Notes under the pieces: generated by a model | Told to the model about the DNA's origin: nothing | The model's input: only the letters and a program-made list of their open reading frames with translations | The model's database searches: none | Shown here: piece after piece, positions 12,654 through 25,100 of the stretch | How positions within the stretch are numbered: position 1 is the stretch's first letter | Layout: each line of letters begins with the position of its first letter | Translations under genes and position numbers: made by a program | Assembly (NCBI GenBank): GCA_022496805.1 | Contig: CM040103.1 | Coordinates: 23,040,820-23,104,819, forward strand | Direction: 5' to 3' | Origin: Pohlia nutans | Taxonomy: Eukaryota; Streptophyta; Bryopsida; Bryales; Mniaceae | Length of the DNA stretch: 64,000 bases

Positions 12654-12660
12654 TATAAAT
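12654..12660 (+). promoter_or_regulatory. Candidate TATA box of the SRPBCC gene
   Basis: TATAAAT occurs about 560 bp before the start codon at 13220. The long leader would contain a 5'UTR intron: a donor GTGAGT at 12875 and an acceptor CAG ending at 13157 fit. No transcript data support this. Confidence 0.4.
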
Positions 12661-13219
12661 CGGTGGCACCTGCAGCACTCTCGATCATTCACAACAGTTT
12701 TATGACAGATTGAAGCTTTAAACTCTGATTGATCTCCTCCAGCTAGCTACTGACGTACATTCATGCCCTGTAGTCAGTTTCAATTCCTGCCGTACTCCAG
12801 CTAGCTAAGTTAGTACGTTTCAAGCTCAGACGCATCTGTTGCAACTACGTATTCCTGAAGCTTGCACCTCCTCGGTGAGTAACTCGGAGACGGTTCTATT
12901 CCTACATTGCAGTAACTTAAATTCAGGTGTAATTTCATCACGGGAGAGTAGACTGTGAAGCCATTGCACACTCTGAAGATCGAGTCGATCAATGATTCCG
13001 AGTACGACCGAGTTACAGTGAATTGCCCAATTATTTTCTGACGCTCAAACGCGATCAATGCTTTTTTTGGTGCAACAGTCGATCGATGGTTAAGAGTATG
13101 ACGGAGTTGCAGTTCATTGCCCAATTTCTGACGTGAAGCTTTTTTTGGTGTGCACAGGTTGAGCTAGAGAGCATTTCTGATCGGCGGTAACTTGATCGGG
13201 TTTTGGAAAAGGATCGACA

Positions 13220-15751
13220 ATGGGGAGCATTTCTGAAGCCATGACGAGTTCCAGTGTTACTAAATCGGCGAGTAATTATACTAAGTCTAGTAGTAAGTGG
13301 AGTGGTGGCGTGGATCTGGTGCTGAACTGCAACTTGGACGCCGCTTGGAGCCTGCAGTCCGACTTTATGGGCCTGCCGTCCTGGGTGCCGACGATCAGCG
13401 TCTCCCGTTTGCTGGAGGGCGAGGCCAACGCCGTCGGTTGTTTGCGTTACTGCAAAGGCAGCGGCACGACGTGGGTGCACGAGCGGTTGCTGGAACTTGA
13501 CCACGCCAATCACTTCATGTCGTATCGAATGGAAGACAATCACTTCGTCTTCCCTCACGGCTTCCAAGGCTATGTCGCCAAAGTCCAAGTAAGCCCACTC
13601 GATCACTCTCCTTCCCCTAATCACATCACGTATAATTAGGCCTCAGTCTCACGAGTCATATAATTCGTTAAAATGCACAGGGAGCTCATTTTCATTCCCC
13701 TGTGTTGATTCCCCTGTGAGTGCCACTTTCCCCTCTGAGCTTCAGAACTCGACACATGTTAAACTTTCATTCTACAAGTAGGTGACTAAGCTTAAGCAGG
13801 TGATTTTGTACACATGTCAAAACCCCAATCACAGGGAAAAGTGGCACTCACGGGGGAATGAACACAGGGGAACTAAAATGAGCTCCCTGTGATAGTGACT
13901 GTGCACTAGTAGGAAATGTGTCCTTTATCACTTACTATAAATGAAAAAAAGAATGAAACTGCGCCAGGCACATGGGGTGCGTCGATGCTGGTGAGTGGTT
14001 TTGGTCACAAGAAAACAGAAATTTAGGCACAATATTCCGTCAGTGTTCACTGTTTCCACAAAGTGGGGAATGAAAAACGACAGTTATGCTACTAGTGGTG
14101 TTTCAGAGTGCCCGAATTGTGATGTGCAAGTACCCCTGAGAGCTTTCGAAAACTAGTGCAACTCTGCCATTCCAATAAGGTTTTTTTTTAATGAATTCAT
14201 CACTAGTTTGTGGTGTTCACGATCTGTGTAACTTGTTGTTTTTGTTTGCACTCACTCACCTCTAAATCGATTCACATCATGTCTTAGACCTCAGTCTCAC
14301 GAGTCGTTTAATTCGTTAAAATAGTGACTGTGAACATTTCGAATTGTGATGTTGAACTACCCAGCGCTTTTGAGAACTCTAAGATATTAATCGAGCAACT
14401 GAAATTGAGCCTATTTCTCTGATATCTGCCATTTTAACGAATATGAAGTTTTTAATAAATTGGTCACTAAGGCTATGTTATCAAAGTTCAAAAGAGTCCA
14501 GTCAGTGCCTCTAAGTTTAAAAGAGCACAAGTCAGTGGATCATGTCAGTCTTGTAAGTCATATTCGTTAAAATGGTGTGGACCTTAAAAGTGCCAGAATT
14601 GTGATTACCAGCAATTGCCAGCAACTACACTGCGCTTTTGAAAACTAGGACAATTCTAAGGTTTCAATTGAGCAACTGAAACTGAGCACATTTCTCTGAT
14701 TTCTGCCATTTTAACGACTATGAATTTTGGTCACAAATTCAGGCTATGTCGTCAAAGTCCAAAAGAGCCCAGTCACCTCTAAATCGAATCACAAACTGTC
14801 AGTGGATCATGTATAACTAGGCCTGCATCAGGGGCGGTTTACACTATGGACCAAGAGCCGTGGCCAAAGAAAATGGATTAATTTCATGGTCACACTTCCA
14901 TGGTCACACTTCAGAAAAATGTAACTTTTAAACTTTAAAGCCCTTGGGCCTCTCACTAAGTCTAAACCAAACTTGAGCCGGGACTTAAAAACATAATAAA
15001 ACGGCATTCCAGGCCTATGGTCTCCTCGTTTGACAATGAGAGATCCCTTTTTGACTTTCTCACCGCAAAATCCGGGGGACCATTCCACATTATCCACTAG
15101 GCCTATTTCTAGGCCTTTGAGAACCTCAACTCCTCTGGTCACTTTTCTTTTTTCCTTGTAGTGTAAACCCAAGTCATCCTGGGACTAGTTGATGGAACCA
15201 ATCACAGATTTTAGAGCTGCATGAGACGAGTTCTTGGTCCTTAGTGTAAACCGCCCCTCAGTTTCATATTCGTTAAAATGGCGTGTTTCAATGTGCCAGA
15301 GTTCTGATGCATGATCAAGTGCCGAGAGCTTCTGAAAACTAGTACTAACAAATCTGAGGTTTCAACACCGATGATCTGTGAGGTTCTCTTTATTGATGTC
15401 GTGACTAGTTCAAATGTGGTGTTCATGATCTAGCTGTGGACGTAATTAACTTGTTGTTATAATTAATTTTGTTACTTGCAGTTAGGAGAAGCAGGCGAAG
15501 GCCAGACGTGGGTGCGGTGGAACTACGAAGTGGATCCCGTGGTGACAGAAACGCGGGGGCATCTGACGAAGTTTATGATTGATTTCTATACTGCCAATCT
15601 CAAGTATCTGGAAGCGGGAGCCAATCAGCTGGAAGCGAGTCTAAACAGGGATAATTCAGCGGCTGCAGATGCAGCTTCGGCGTTGGCAACACGTTGCCTG
15701 CAGCCTCTCAAGCCGCATGATTCAATTCTTCCGGGAATAGCTAGTCTGTAA
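13220..15751 (+). CDS. SRPBCC-fold (lachrymatory-factor-synthase/Bet v 1-like) protein, 2 exons
   Basis: The exons are 13220-13588 and 15482-15751, joined in phase 0 (donor AA|GTAAGC, acceptor TTGCAG), giving 212 aa. After a Ser/Thr-rich N-terminus of about 26 residues comes a START-like ligand-binding fold. Family marks are W..DF.GLPSWVPTI, GCLRYCKGSG, DNHFVFP.GF.GYVAKVQ and, from exon 2, WVRWNYEVDPV followed by the long C-terminal helix. Plant relatives (polyketide cyclase/dehydrase family, including lachrymatory-factor-synthase-like proteins) bind small hydrophobic ligands; the substrate here cannot be told. There is no signal peptide or membrane segment, so a cytosolic protein is inferred. 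The tail after about residue 170 is longer and Ala-rich compared with typical members of about 150-180 aa. PYR/PYL ABA receptors were considered but their gate and latch motifs are not evident. Confidence 0.85.
13676..13891. mobile_element. Foldback MITE with about 62-bp inverted ends
   Basis: The left arm starts CACAGGGAGCTCATTTT and the right arm is its near-exact complement ending at 13891. The neighbouring intron repeat at about 14300 shows the uninterrupted target TTCGTTAAAATAGTGACTG, so the insertion point is visible. It suggests a 2-bp AT duplication. Confidence 0.75.
13904..14097. mobile_element. CACTA-like MITE in SRPBCC intron
   Basis: The ends are CACTAGTAG and CTACTAGTG. The 3-bp duplication GTG is at 13901-13903 and 14098-14100. 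The element is 194 bp and non-coding. CACTA (En/Spm) elements share this terminal motif and a 3-bp duplication. Confidence 0.75.
14831..15257. mobile_element. Harbinger-like MITE in SRPBCC intron
   Basis: The ends are GGGGCGGTTTACACTA and its complement. The flanking duplication is TCA (14828-14830 and 15258-15260). The element is 427 bp and interrupts the decayed intron repeat array. Confidence 0.75.
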
Positions 15752-16251
15752 CTTCTTTTATATAATTAGTACCTATAGTCAACCAGCCACTCACCCATTG
15801 AATTATCCATATGAAAAAGGGGATTTTGTTTTTGAGCCTTCTCTTCCTCTATTGTTTGGGAGGCGACTGTAATTGCGTGTCATAGAAAAATTTCTTCCAC
15901 ATTTCTCTTTAACACGGTAATTATCACTTGGAGAAAAAATTGTACAAGTTGAGATTAACATTTGGAATCAAATTGATATCAAATTGCACAAAAATATATA
16001 TGTATGGTAATTTTCTACTGTAAGAATGGGATTCTATAAGGTGAAATGTATGCATAGTTAGATGTACTGAACATTGCTTCAGGCCAACAACCTCTTGTAA
16101 GGTTAGTAAGGGCGAAATATAGCCAGAGAATTATTTTATGTTTTGAAGACAACTCATTCCTTTTTTACCGTAATGTTCAACATATTTAAATTGTCCATTT
16201 GAGCAAATTCTCATGAATGGGTCTAAAATCTAGATGAAAGTGCTACAATGT

Positions 16252-16310
16252 TTATTGTCTCTGCCCCACGAGGGGAAAGACTGCGGAAACGCTTCGTTTT
16301 TAGGAGTTAC
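16252..16310 (-). repeat. Twin-hairpin module, copy 3 (diverged)
   Basis: Read on the minus strand it gives GTAACTCC, then a diverged GAAACG/CGTTTC stem, then CCCCT..GGGGCAGAGACAATAAA, matching the copies at 10998 and 11805. Confidence 0.5.
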
Positions 16311-17029
16311 CAGGAGTTACGCGCTTGGACAGAGACTCCGCGACTTGCCGATTGTTTCACTAAGTTATAGCTAGTGCCATGTGTAACTCGGAAAATGAGA
16401 AATTGCAGAAAAATCTCTGGGTCATCCTTGAGAGAAGGAACACGAAATACACATGGAATTGTCAGTAATCTCAGCCAGGATACAGTTCTGGTAGTGCAGG
16501 TCATAGTTGTGAAATATATTAAAATTTGATGTTTTTCATGGCCATAAAATTGAGTCCTTGCTCATGTGATTGAATTCTGGGTAGTCAGCGTCCAGAAGAA
16601 CTGAATGTGGAGGTCCGTCATGTTACAAAAAGAAAAAGGAGTTTGTTGAGTTTCAGTACGTACTGTTCAATTATAGCTTGCAGTGTAATCATGTGCCTGC
16701 TTGTAAAAAACAAAAAAAACAAAAAACAAAACAGAAGAGTGCCTCCAAAAGTAGCTTTTCAGTTCATGTTGAGGGACGCAAATCCCAACCCTGTGTGTCT
16801 GCAAGATGGAGGATTCCCAGGAATCATGGTTCTCTTCAAGCATGTGCTGAATTGGGGTCTGAGCAATGTGTCCATTTTGTGCATTATAAAAATTTAAAAA
16901 GACTTTCAGAGATTGTAAGCCGGATCTCCGATGAACCCATTTTGCCTGAGGATTTCTTGTTTTTCATTTTGCGATCCTGTGGACAAGTTAGGTGTCTTCT
17001 GTCTCAGGAAACCTGCCGCGGTATTAGGG

Positions 17030-17111
17030 GACCTGATTGTGAGAGGAATTGAATGTGCTTCAAGATTTGAGACCTGATTGTGAGAGGAATTCAATGTTCT
17101 TTAAGATTTGA
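17030..17111 (+). repeat. 41-bp direct tandem duplication
   Basis: GACCTGATTGTGAGAGGAAT occurs at 17030 and again at 17071. Both copies continue to AAGATTTGA with a few substitutions. Confidence 0.8.
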
Positions 17112-18160
17112 GATTTAAGGTTTGACCAACCTTAATCACACAGAATGTGATTAAACCCAGGGGTCTTACAGGCGGATTCATTTGAATCCGCTATCACTGT
17201 GAACATCTAAATTCTCAATCAGCAGCTTTAATCGGTCATATCTTATTCAATACTAGGAGTTAGCATTTGGTCTTGGGCTCATTGGAAAGATCTTGTCGTG
17301 CACTACAAGATGCATATATCACAAGCAAGATTTGAGTAAGTGTTGAGCAAGATGTGAACAATATAACATTTGCTTTTAAAAAGCTCATATCTCCCTCAAT
17401 ATCAGTCGTATGGTAGTGATCTTAGGTTTTTTAATTTGTAAGGGCCACAAAAATCCATACTTCACTAAAAGGATTCAAGTATAACATGAAGGAGATATAG
17501 ACTTCTAGGGTTTTAACCTTTAGAAGCTGATACTGATATTAGTTTTATGGTATTGTTCTTTTATCTTGTAGGAAAGGGCATGACAAGGGTTATAAGATTA
17601 GTACCTTGTTAGCCTAATTTGAGAAAATTTTGAGTAACTTATGACACTTTTGGTTTTGGCAGTGTTAGAACCAATAATACTGGAGTAGATTGTAGTACTG
17701 TAGATTGGTAGTAACGACCAGCCTAAATGGCCTTTTATACCAAAACCCTAGGTTTAAGGCATGGATGGCCTTGTACCTAGCAGCTACCCGTGAAGGAGAA
17801 GTGATTGCTTCTCCGATTGGAACAACGATCAGCGATCCAATCGTTCCGGTCATTGTTAATGCGACTACAAATCCATTTTTTCACAACCAAAGAACTATCG
17901 AGGGTGCTTGTGGAGATGCTCTAAGAGCATGCCCACCCTATGCTTTGCAGAAGCCTTTGATTTTGGAAACTGAATGAAATATGCTTGTATTTGCTTACAT
18001 TTTGTAGGGCAGGTTAGACAACCATATATAGTGATGCCTCTATAGTACCTCTACAGTCACTCTATAGTTAATTCAAGGAAGAACTCGGTATCCTACATTG
18101 ATGAACAATAACGAATACCCATGTATAGTGATTGTGATTAATCCACGCATTCTAAGAGGG

Positions 18161-18348
18161 TAGTTTACTAGGAGGTTTGGCGGGAACAAAATTCTAAACA
18201 TAAATGCCAAAAAATTTGGTAAATTATTTTCCAAGAAAAAATTTTAAGGAGGAAAAATGGATTTAAGATAATATTTGTTTGGCCAAAATCCATTTTTAGA
18301 ATTAATTAAATATTTGGCACAAAAGGTGCCAAACCTGATAGTAAACTA
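18161..18348. mobile_element. Stowaway/mariner-like foldback MITE
   Basis: TAGTTTACTA..AGGTTTGGC on the left is mirrored by GCCAAACCTGATAGTAAACTA on the right. TA occurs at both borders, and the interior is AT-rich and non-coding (188 bp). Confidence 0.6.
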
Positions 18349-19035
18349 CAATATAATAGTTCAACCTGAGTGTGCCAAAGACGATAGCTTCTGATACCAA
18401 ATCTTGAATGTGATTATTGTGGTCAAGGGGTGAATTGAAGGGAGAAGGATATGCATGCTCTAAATGACTACAATGCATGACGTAGTGTTACCTCACATTA
18501 TCTATGCAATCTCTACTTTTTAAACATCTAATCAAAACAATCCAAATTTGCAGATATTAAAGTTAACCAAAAAGTTAACCCAAAGAGGAAAGTTTTAGGA
18601 AACTTGTGTTGAATACCTCTTGAACTCATATTGAAATATAAATAGACCAAAAAACTAGTTTATGACGAGTTCGGAGACAATCTAAGACATTCAAAACACT
18701 ACAATTATTTCCTATATCCTAGTATGACTCCCACACCTTTCACCGAAGCTCCAAGCAGAGCAAACACAACCAAAAAAACAAAGAAAAAAAGAAGAAGTTT
18801 GGCTGCACTTCTTTTCGGTTAACTACACAGGCAAGCTGTGGCTACAGTGAAGCATGACATGTCAGTTGGCAAAGTCGATTCTGCAATCTATAGGTACATC
18901 CAAAAAAATAAAATCAAATAAAAATTATCATTGAACGGACTGTATGAGAGAGAAACCTCACATGTAACTTATGGTTGAATAGCTTTGAAAAAGTCCATCA
19001 CAACACATGCCACATGCCCAGACTACTTCTTCAAG

Positions 19036-19757
19036 GTGCGCCTGGATTTCAATAAATCCCCCGGTGGTCTTGAATGAATGGGGACAAAAGTGCCCCCTAT
19101 TTTTGTCCTTGTCAGGGCCACCTTAACAAAACAACCCCCTCCTCCAATGGTTTTTTATTCCCAAATAAGGTAGACGACCTGTTTCCGATCAGGCCCCCAA
19201 TCACGCAGTATAGGGCGACCTATTTCCGTGAATAGGCCTGCATTATTTTCGAATTCATTCGTAAGCGGTGACGGAAACATGTTTCTTCTTAATATGGAAT
19301 AGTTGGCGCCAAGAATGGAAACTTGTTGCCGAGTTAGTATGATATCATGTGTTCTCGAAATCTAGTTTTACAGTTCTTGGAAATAGGTCAGCCTATATTG
19401 CGAGAACGGGTTGGAGAGAATCTTCACTTTGAAAATTTGTAGAAAATTCAATATTGCCCCAAAATTTGTTCAAAAATATGTGACCTTCTTCGAATCTATT
19501 TCCCTACACTGCAAAATTATTTGCCTATTCGTTACTCCACCGGAAGTATGCTAAATTGCTTAAGGTGATCGGAAACAGGTCGTCTACTTTAGGTGCCCCC
19601 AGGGTAAATTGGGGCCATAGGCCTCAAATTTGCAAAATTTTTTGCCAAAAACAGCACCGAAGGTGCCCAAAATGGAAATTTCAGAAAAGGGGGGGGCATG
19701 AACAGTGGTCTCGCATTCAAGACCACCGGGGGATATAGAGACAGGGGGTGCGCCTCG
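19036..19757. mobile_element. Long-inverted-repeat foldback element
   Basis: Left TCCCCCGGTGGTCTTGAATG (19058) is mirrored on the right near 19715-19735. Inside, GTAGACGACCTGTTTCCGAT (19171) is mirrored near 19565-19585. Left and right arms of more than 100 bp enclose about 380 bp, as in Mutator-type or foldback elements. Exact ends and target duplication are unclear. Confidence 0.6.
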
Positions 19758-20287
19758 TTTGTACTGTACAGTCCATAACATTCAGTAGCCTTCATGCACT
19801 TTGCTTATCACCATGAGCCTCCACGTGTCCATTTAGCTATTGATGAAGTATTATTGGATGCAGAATATTCCACATCATCTGCTGTAGAGCTAAGGCAGGG
19901 AAAGTGTATACTACTGAATGTTATGTCTTCCGTACTCGCCTGCTTTTGTTATTTCTATGTGTTCCTCTCTGATCAAGTTTTGCAATCCTCCTCTACTCAT
20001 TACGTAATGTCCCTACTCACCGAAATTCAAGATTCTAATGCTAAGGGCATTTATCAGCTATGTTTGTATCTATATCTAAAAACAAAGTGCCGATAGATTT
20101 TTAATTTTAATTTTAATTTTTTTCTTAAGAAATAGATACGAAAGGGTTTTTATTTATTTTCCAATTCAAATTTTAATATATTTTTCTTAAAATATATTTA
20201 TATATATGAACCGACTCTTCATTTTGAGATACAGATACAAACAAACATGGCTAGAAATTTCTTAACGCAGTTTCTTAAAGCTCCACC

Positions 20288-20408
20288 ATATATATAAAAC
20301 TCCGGTATCACCGGTGTGAATAAAGAGCCCATTTGTCCGTAAGAGTGCTGTTGATAAGCCCCGTGGGCTAAACAGACTCTTCTTTGGAGTACTGCCACCT
20401 TTCGGTGG
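20288..20408 (-). mobile_element. Short retroposon-like element, copy 2
   Basis: Read on the minus strand it contains CTCTTTATTCACACCGG and ends CCGGAGTTTTATATATAT. It is flanked by 9-bp direct repeats AGCTCCACC (20279-20287 and 20409-20417). It is related to 5719-5816. Confidence 0.45.
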
Positions 20409-22187
20409 AGCTCCACCAACCTTCCTTTGCTTGCAAGATTTGTTGAGGACTTGGTTTAGGAATGTTGACACTTACACTGGTACAATCATTTCCAACCAAC
20501 ACCAAAAGTATGAGGCACACTTTTATTTGTGGAACTTCAAGTTTTCAGATACTGCATTTTAGGGACACAGGAGTCTTCTGATAATAGTAGAGTTATCTTT
20601 TACCTCAAAAAGTTTTGAACCTTGTGTACGAAGTTTTACTTCAGTTGATACTACACTGATTATCCCATTTAGTGCCTGTGATACAAATTTCCAAGGCACA
20701 CACTACTTTGCCACATCTAAAAATTAGTGAGGTCTGAATTCTTAACTGAATGGCTAAAATCTTCATATCATATTAATTTCACATCACAAAGATATTTAGT
20801 ATCACCTTCACTAATTTCCCACACGCACTTTAAACCCTCCCTCCCAAAATGGGATAATTAGTGTAGTTTCATGTTCAAAATTTGGATGGTTGAAATCTTG
20901 AAAACAGAGTGCGGTTTGAATTTTTTATTTGATACAAAGGATAACTGTATTATGAAGAAATTTCCTTTGAAGATGTGCATTGAAAATTTCCTTTGCTGGA
21001 TGTGTTTTGAGGAGCTTCAAGTAGGGATGCCGCTTGTATGTCACAATTTGACTTTATGTGTACCTAGAGAATTCATGAATCATTTTCTTAAATGAAAAGG
21101 AAAAGGATGCATCCATGACAGTCATTTCGCTCATCTATTGTGGCCACAATGAGTGGAATTTATCACACTACGTATTACCTTTTTTCAAGTTGAAAAAGGA
21201 GGTGGTGCCCTTGACCTCCACTTCATAGTATGCACAGTAAGAGAATCAAAGGGTGGAAACAAAATAACACTCACAACAAACAAAATAGACATCATTCATA
21301 CGAGTCTTCAATGAAAAAAACAAGGAAAAAGGAATCACAATTACACCTCTAGTTGCTGAAGCTGCACACAAAGTCTACTCATCTTATCTGCTGTGTACAT
21401 GTCGCAGTCCAATCAAAAGAACGTGGACAAAACAACCACTATATACCATCACATCATATCAGTTTTTCGCAACTTACAAAACAAAAGCTTAATTTGCAAG
21501 AAAAAAATAACCCGTACATAATAAGGAATACACTCACGACGAAAGAAAATAGAGATCATCCATAATAGTCTTTAATGAAAAAACAAAAACCTCTAGTTAC
21601 AAAGTACAACACCTCTAGTTGCACAAAACACGTCACACATGCACAAGAAGCCGTCTACTCAAACAAACCTGCCATGGCATGACAACTAAATCACATGGCC
21701 AACCTTTAAAATCCTATTTCCATCCCAAGTCTCTTTGTCAAGTATTATAACATTCTTAAGGAATTCTAGCAAGAGCATTGTCACCCATACCTATGAAAAT
21801 AGGAACCCCAAATAAGCTCACGCACTACAAAAAGTGAATATATCTATGGGTTGTAGAATGTTATGATTTACTTAACCCAAGAAACATTGAACTCTTTCCT
21901 TGACAGTTTGTGAGACATGATTCGGAGTCACTTTGCGGTTTTATGGCTTTAGGTTTACGGTAACTTTGAGGTTGACAGAGCAAACTTGAACGATTCGGAG
22001 TCGCGTAGAGCATGCTCACCAGTGACATTGGTATCCTTATTTGCCTGATATACTAGCCCAAACCTAAATTTTGCCACAAAAGAGGAGTTTGGCTAGTACC
22101 CACAAGCAATATACCAGTCTCAGACGCTCAGAAAGTCTTCCCAAGTCAAATCAGGACCTTGATTTTTAGCAAGGAATTTGAGGACAC

Positions 22188-25100
22188 TCATTTGGGGCTG
22201 ACAGTATAGTTGGGGGCAAAGCCGCCGCTATACTTGAACGAGGACTGTTGGGACGCGGACGACGAGCCTTGCGAGAATTGGCCAGACGCGGGCTCAAAGT
22301 CATCCGACATGAAATTATGATGGGATGGCATGGGGAGGGGCACTTTCTTCTCCCTTCTCGACATCCGGGCAGCCATGGAGTTACTCCCGCCGGGCATCAA
22401 ATGCGCCTTCGGTCCCACGAGAGCCTCGAGCTGCTTCACCACCTCATGCATGTCGGGCCTCTCCAACGATGTGTCTTCCACGCATATAAGAGCGATGTTG
22501 ATGAAAGTCTCGAGCTCCTCCTCTAGCGTGTCCCTCAACGCCGGGTCTAGGACCTCCCGCACCCCATCCATGCCATTCCTGTCAAACCTGTTGCGCACCT
22601 CTTTTACAATGTGGCCGCCTCGGAAAATCGGCGGCTTTCCTGTAATGATTTCCAGTAGTACCACGCCAAAGCTGTACACGTCGCTCTTTGGTGACATTAC
22701 ACTTGTCATGTAATACTCTGGGTCCAGATAGCCCTGGTAATAAACACACCCACCGTCACTTACAGTCTACCCTCCATAATATGACACTCCATAATATGAC
22801 GATATTATTGTTTCAATCAATGCACATGTGACAAATCATTTCTGTGACTAGTGTAATCCATCCATGCCTACCACCTTAGTAAGTTAGGGCTTCCCAAACA
22901 TGTCATAATAGAGAGAGACGATTGTACAGTCTACCCTCCATACAATGACACTTCATAATATGACGATGGTATTGTTTCAAGCAATACACATGTGACAAGT
23001 AATTTCTGTGACTAATCCATGCCTACCACCTTGAAGTTAGGGCTTCCCAAACATGTCATAATAGTGAGGGACAATTGTACAGTCTACCCTCCATAATATG
23101 ACAATGTTATTGTTTTAAGCAATATACATGCGACAAGTCATTTTCGTGATTAATCCATGCCTGCCACCTTGAAGTTAGGGCTTCCCAAACATGTCATAAT
23201 AGTGAGGGACAGTTGTTCAGTCTACCCTCCATACTACGATAATGTTATTGTTTCAAGCAATACACATGTGACAAGTCATTTTTATGATTAATCCATGTCT
23301 GTCATCTTGAAACTAGGGCTTCCCAAACATGTCATAATAGAGACATGTACTGGAATTAGACTAATCCATGCCTGCCACCTTGAAGTTAGGGCTTCCCAGA
23401 CATGTTATATAGGGACAATTGTACTGTCCAAATTAGACTTTTAAACAACACCATAAAGTTGTTCTTTTTTTTAAGACAACATCATGTATCATGGAGAGGC
23501 TTTTTAATTACCAAATCTGCATTTGAAGTTTTCTTTTAATGTCAATGCAGTCTAATGTGTTGTGTGGGGTAAGTCTAAAGTATTCTTTTCAACAGTAAAT
23601 AAATGAATTATATTTCAGTTGTAGGTGTAAAAGAGACGTACCATAGTTCCCTTGATAAGTGGCTTGGTGCTGGCCGATTTGTCACCGGGCACCAATGCGG
23701 ACAGTCCGAAGTCAGCCACTTTGGCATTCATGCGTTTGTCCAGCAAAATGTTGCATGATTTGACATCCCGATGGATTATGGGCGGCTCCGCGTTGTCGTG
23801 CAAGTATGCCAGGCCTCGGGCTGCTCCCAATGCTATCAGCAACCTTCTGTCCCAGTCCAAAGGCTGATCCGACCTCGAGCCTGCCAAAAATTAAATACAC
23901 ACAAACAAAAAAAATTAATCAAAAAAAAAAAAACGAGAGAAAAAAGAAAAGAAGAAAGAAAATTCAAACATAATCAATAGCAGCTTTCATCACTAGTAGA
24001 AACACCGCTCGCGTAGACTAGAGAACCATGCCTAAAAAGACTAGTTCGTCATGTGGGGTCTTCTTGTGGGTCTTTTCGCTAGTCTACGCGGGCGGTGTTT
24101 CTACTAGTGCATCCTTGTTCTGTAGTAGGTTACTTGATGTTCAAAATACACTCACATAAGCATGGTTCCACTAATAATATTATAACTCAACATTCATGAC
24201 ATTCTTGAGGAGCTGCCTCAATGCCCTTGGAAAAGGAATCTAGACTTTGTTTTTGCACAATCTTGAACTCATCTTCTGTGGGAATTTCCAAAAACTAGAC
24301 ATTGGTCACTCCCTAAGCGCCATGCATGCTCTCTACACTGAATGTTATTTTGCGCGTGTTTGTTTCGTAAGATTGTCATCTATAGTGAAAAAAAGGTAAG
24401 TTTTTACAACTATTTAAAGAAAGTTATATCTACTTAACCCCTAAAGGACCAAGAAGCCCAAATTGGGCCTCTCGTATTGTTTTAGCCTTTCTGAACGGAT
24501 CCTATGTGGATTTCTTCTTTGTTTAATTTCAAAATTTGTTCCTTGACCAACATATGCAATGTTATTCACCGATAATGGTGATAAAAAAGTTTGGTTCAAT
24601 TTGAATCATTGATTTTTCACAATATGATCAATGGAGTTTGTCATTTTAATGCCATGAATCCTTGGTTCTTTAAGGGTTATTGACAAAAGTGCTTGAAACA
24701 TAAACTGAATCTAAAACTATTATAATGAAGTTAAAAAAAACATTACATTATGAAGCCCTAGACTTTTCAACCCTATTAAAGTTTCCAAGATTTTCTCCGA
24801 TGCTCTTCGATGCTCTTTTCTTCACATCTTAAGTAAGATTTCCTTATTTGATTCTTACTAAATCCTCTCATACAATGTCAAATGTCCTCTCTCACCATAG
24901 TTCCCAAAAAGGTTATTGTATCTGTAAAATTCAATCCAAGCGGTAGGGGATTTGGAACCTAATGTTATGAGAGTGATGGAATGTGTTTTTGGTCATGTGC
25001 TTACCGCGAAGCCAGTCGGTCAATGTACCGTTGGGCATGAACTCGTACACAAGCATCTGCTCGGACTTCTCGTAGCAGAACCCGAGAAGATTCACAAGAT

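Larger units (their letters stand above)
13568..15420 (+). repeat. Intron built of decayed tandem copies of the exon-1 end and intron start
   Basis: The exon end GGCTATGTCGCCAAAGTCC (13569) reappears with changes at about 14471 (GGCTATGTTATCAAAGTTC) and about 14744 (GGCTATGTCGTCAAAGTCC). The following intron motif CAGTCTCACGAGTC..TTCGTTAAAAT is found at about 13644, 14289, 14551 and 15262. GAATTGTGATG and GCTTTTGAAAACTAG follow in each copy. This indicates three to four copies of a unit of about 270 bp, with the original GTAAGC donor lost in the later copies. Confidence 0.65.
15752..22187. other. Intergenic region between SRPBCC gene and receptor kinase
   Basis: No gene was recognised. Open frames at 16607-17052, 17705-17977 and 19794-20096 have no recognisable domain and irregular composition. 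The mapped repeats inside are 16252-16310, 17030-17111, 18161-18348, 19036-19757 and 20288-20408. The 3'UTRs of both flanking genes should lie at the edges. Confidence 0.5.

Noticed and set aside
16607..17052. Overlapping plus-strand ORFs of 96 and 124 codons
   Set aside because: They include a poly-A-like Lys/Gln run and end in the 41-bp tandem duplication; no domain or splice pattern is evident.
22761..23420. Regular repeats suggesting a CRISPR-like array
   Set aside because: The units are long (about 140-165 bp), diverged throughout with no unique spacers, and lie in a plant intron.
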